A stretch of DNA of 7,022 bases from Parvularculaceae bacterium UBA4496. Lineage in GTDB: Bacteria > Pseudomonadota > Alphaproteobacteria > Caulobacterales > Parvularculaceae. Positions 5,381 through 7,022 of this stretch are shown here, one piece after another (the first letter of the stretch is position 1; each line of letters opens with the position of its first letter). The position numbers and the translations under genes are program-made. Under the pieces are notes generated by a model that saw only the letters and a list, made by a program, of their open reading frames with translations, did not search any database and was not told the DNA's origin. The stretch spans positions 407 through 7,428 of the forward strand of contig DGNI01000177.1 in the NCBI GenBank assembly GCA_002388885.1, given 5' to 3'.

Positions 5381-5947
5381 ATGAAAAATCCTTATGAAGT
5401 CGCTGTACTTGTTGGCAGCCTGCGCAAGGATTCCGTAAACCGCAAAGCAGCCACTGCGCTGGTTCGGCTTGCGCCTTCCAACCTCAAATTCCGGTTCCTG
5501 GAAATCGGGGACCTGCCTTTTTTCAACGAGGATGTAGAAGCGAGGGAAACGCCTGCTGAATGGCTGCGGTTTCGCGAAGAACTCTCGGCGTCCGACGCCG
5601 TTCTGTTCGTCACGCCCGAGTACAATCGATCTGTACCGGCCGTATTGAAAAACGCCATCGATGTTGGATCACGGCCCTATGGCGCAAGTTCCTGGGCGAA
5701 AAAGCCTGCAGCAGTCGTAAGCGTATCGCCCAGCGGGATTGGCGGTTTTGGCGCCAACCATCACCTGCGACAATCACTGGTCTTCCTCGACATGCCTGTT
5801 CTCCAGCAACCCGAAGCTTATATTGGCGGCGGCTGGGACATGTTCGATGAACAGGGCGAATTCAAGAGCGATGATACGCGTGCGTTTTTCAAGAGCATAA
5901 TCGATGCGTTCGGCGATTGGATCGAACGCACCGCCGGGACTTCATAG
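5381..5947 (+). CDS. NADPH-dependent FMN reductase (ChrR/YieF-type quinone reductase)
   Basis: A 188-residue flavodoxin-fold reductase of normal family length. These cytoplasmic enzymes bind FMN and use NAD(P)H to reduce quinones, chromate or azo compounds, often by two electrons, which avoids semiquinone formation. FMN-phosphate loop: GSLRKDSVN (residues 12-20). Isoalloxazine-side motif: TPEYNRSVPAVLKNAID (78-94) followed by SRP. A third conserved loop is SPSGIGGFGANHHLR (116-130). ETPAEWLRFREEL is the usual helix before strand 3. A clear ribosome site, TAGGAG, at 5369-5374 sits six bases before the ATG. The 46- and 45-base gaps to its neighbours contain no evident promoter or terminator, so it is probably co-transcribed with doxX and the dioxygenase. 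The physiological substrate is inferred from context, not seen. Confidence 0.92.
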   Translation: MKNPYEVAVLVGSLRKDSVNRKAATALVRLAPSNLKFRFLEIGDLPFFNEDVEARETPAEWLRFREELSASDAVLFVTPEYNRSVPAVLKNAIDVGSRPYGASSWAKKPAAVVSVSPSGIGGFGANHHLRQSLVFLDMPVLQQPEAYIGGGWDMFDEQGEFKSDDTRAFFKSIIDAFGDWIERTAGTS

Positions 5948-5992
5948 TTCATTGCCCGCCATGCCCGATTAGCTAGAGGATGAAACGCGGAA

Positions 5993-6856
5993 ATGATCGA
6001 GACGCCAACTACTGTAGAAGTCCGGATGCCCGCCTTGTTCGTGGGCCACGGCAGCCCGATGAACGCTCTTGAAGAAAACGGCTACACCCGCGCTTGGCGG
6101 CGTATCGGCGAAACACTTCCGCGGCCGCGCGCCGTTTTGGCGATTTCAGCCCACTGGTATATCGGCGCAACGGCGGTCACAGCCATGGCGCGGCCGCGCA
6201 CCATCCATGATTTCTACGGCTTTCCGAAACCTCTATTTGACGTTGAATATCCGGCGCCTGGCTTTCCGGAGTTGGCGGGTGAGATCGCCGAACTTGCAAA
6301 GCCGGTCTGGGTCGGGGCCGATCACGATCAATGGGGTCTAGACCATGGAACCTGGAGCGTCCTCACTCACATGTTTCCGGGTGCGGATATTCCTGTGGTG
6401 CAGCTATCGATAAATGCGCTGAAACCGATGGATTACCATCTCGAACTCGCGCAACGCCTTGCAGCGTTGCGAGACAAAGGAGTGCTGATTCTTGCCAGCG
6501 GAAACGTGGTCCACAATCTGAGGCGCATCGATTGGAAGGCTGAGAATCACGGCGCCGATTGGGCGCATCGGTTCGACGACGCCGTGATGGAGCAGATGAC
6601 AGACAACCCGTCCGATATTCTCAAAACGCTTGAACACCCGGACTACAATCTGGCGGCGCCGACGCCGGACCATTTTATCCCGCTACTATATACAGCTGGC
6701 CTCGCCGCAGAGACGGGAGACGCTTCGCCAATCGTCAAGGGGTACTCGCTGGGATCGCTGTCGATGACCTGCTACGGCGTCGGCATGGACGGTCTCGCCT
6801 GCATTGAAAGCGATGCTGCAGCGGTTTTGCCAAAAAACGCGCTGAGCGATGGTTGA
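5993..6856 (+). CDS. Class III extradiol ring-cleavage dioxygenase, DODA type (YgiD-like)
   Basis: A 287-residue protein of the LigB/DODA family, which opens catechol rings such as 4,5-DOPA next to the hydroxyl groups with a non-haem metal. Visible motifs in order: ALFVGHGSPMNAL (His19), AVLAISAHWY (His54), GLDHGTWSVL (His118), LASGNVVHNLR (His174), and PTPDHFIPLLY (His227). By analogy with E. coli YgiD, His19, His54 and His174 are the likely metal ligands and the other two line the active site. No signal peptide, so cytoplasmic. The start is uncertain: ATG 5993 has only a distant AGAGGA (5975-5980), and the in-frame ATG at 6026 gives 276 residues, nearer the family norm and starting MPALFVGHGSP. 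Last gene of the likely operon. It probably removes catechols made when quinones are reduced. Confidence 0.9.
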   Translation: MIETPTTVEVRMPALFVGHGSPMNALEENGYTRAWRRIGETLPRPRAVLAISAHWYIGATAVTAMARPRTIHDFYGFPKPLFDVEYPAPGFPELAGEIAELAKPVWVGADHDQWGLDHGTWSVLTHMFPGADIPVVQLSINALKPMDYHLELAQRLAALRDKGVLILASGNVVHNLRRIDWKAENHGADWAHRFDDAVMEQMTDNPSDILKTLEHPDYNLAAPTPDHFIPLLYTAGLAAETGDASPIVKGYSLGSLSMTCYGVGMDGLACIESDAAAVLPKNALSDG

Positions 6857-7000
6857 TCTGCTCTCCCAAAACTCCATTCGCCCGCGGGTCCGATGTTTAG
6901 AAGCGGATCAAGCCGAGTTGACTCGCGTCAAGGGTTCGAATCAAAAAATGGGGTCGCAATTATTATGCGCTAGTTCGTTGAATATGTTGAGAGAATTTAG
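6857..7000. other. Right-end spacer of the island, no gene
   Basis: The spacer holds no open frame of interest. TTGAC/GTCAA (6918-6922 and 6927-6931) is a 5-base inverted repeat with a 4-base loop but no T tract, so it is at best a poor terminator for the dioxygenase operon. No integrase start or recombinase-like repeat array is seen, although this is where one would often lie. Confidence 0.4.
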
Positions 7001-7022
7001 TGGCTCCCCGAACTGGACTCGA
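7001..7022 (-). tRNA. Partial tRNA 3' end, right attachment-like repeat (gene continues beyond window)
   Basis: The last 22 bases are identical to positions 1803-1824. On the minus strand they read as the tail of a tRNA: part of the T-arm, the acceptor strand TCGGGGA, discriminator G and CCA. The rest would lie to the right of the window, so whether the tRNA is complete cannot be seen. If it is, it is the functional gene rebuilt by the insertion, most likely tRNA-Asn by its acceptor and discriminator. If it is also truncated, it is another attachment scar in a tandem of elements. Confidence 0.5.

Larger units (their letters stand above)
1803..7022. mobile_element. Putative genomic island bounded by tRNA 3'-end direct repeats
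   Basis: Direct repeats of a tRNA 3' end lie 5198 bases apart in the same orientation, with the half-tRNA at the left, next to core genes, and a probable tRNA gene at the right. This is the geometry left by tyrosine-recombinase integration. The enclosed DNA starts AT-rich with one unusual oxygenase gene and decayed stretches, then carries a four-gene redox/dioxygenase cluster. No integrase, excisionase, replication or transfer gene is visible, so the segment is either non-autonomous, decayed, or one unit of a larger array whose integrase lies past the right edge. The island reading is inference; the repeats are seen directly. Confidence 0.5.

Noticed and set aside
6931..6945. GGGTTCGAATC on the plus strand, similar to a tRNA T-loop.
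   Set aside because: The flanking bases do not form a T-stem and no other tRNA arm is present.
1995..6983. Near-match in inverted orientation between ATTCATCGAAC (1995-2005) and GTTCGTTGAAT (6973-6983) near the two island ends.
   Set aside because: Ten of eleven bases match, but one such short match between two spacer regions is likely by chance.

Overview
The window looks like chromosomal DNA of an alphaproteobacterium. The left end encodes the C-terminal half of a ParC protein and a MarR regulator, both with GC-rich codon use typical of that class. The genus cannot be fixed from the sequence.

Layout. Positions 1-1775 are core chromosome: parC (5' end outside the window), then a MarR-family regulator resembling the EctR/CosR group 15 bases downstream. 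At 1803-1847 lies the exact 3' half (nucleotides 32-76, including CCA) of a tRNA on the minus strand, probably derived from tRNA-Asn. Its 5' half is missing. The first 22 bases of this fragment recur as a direct repeat at the very end of the window (7001-7022), probably the 3' end of a tRNA gene that continues past the edge. The 5.2 kb between the copies therefore looks like an island inserted at a tRNA 3' end. No integrase, excisionase or transposase is visible in it.

Inside the island. The left part (1848-3800) is AT-richer and partly decayed. It has one convincing gene, a putative 2OG-Fe(II) oxygenase (2072-2683) with a good sigma70-type promoter and two palindromes, followed by about 500 bases without a recognisable gene and a stretch (3205-3624) whose coding strand is uncertain. 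A tandem stem-loop with a T6 tract on the minus strand (3714-3796) could be a small RNA or a terminator. A third, 11-base match to the tRNA-end motif at 3576-3586 divides this part from the next.

The right part (3935-6856) is a compact four-gene plus-strand cluster: a LysR regulator, a DoxX-family membrane protein, an NADPH-dependent FMN reductase (ChrR/YieF type) and a LigB/DODA-type extradiol dioxygenase (YgiD type). The last three have gaps of about 45 bases, so an operon is likely. The combination suggests redox or electrophile (quinone/catechol) detoxification under LysR control: the reductase reduces quinones, the dioxygenase may open catechols, and DoxX works in the membrane. A strong nested palindrome before doxX shares the hexamer TATCCG with the region before lysR, which suggests one regulator acting on both.

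I see no CRISPR array, rRNA, complete tRNA or plainly novel defence system.
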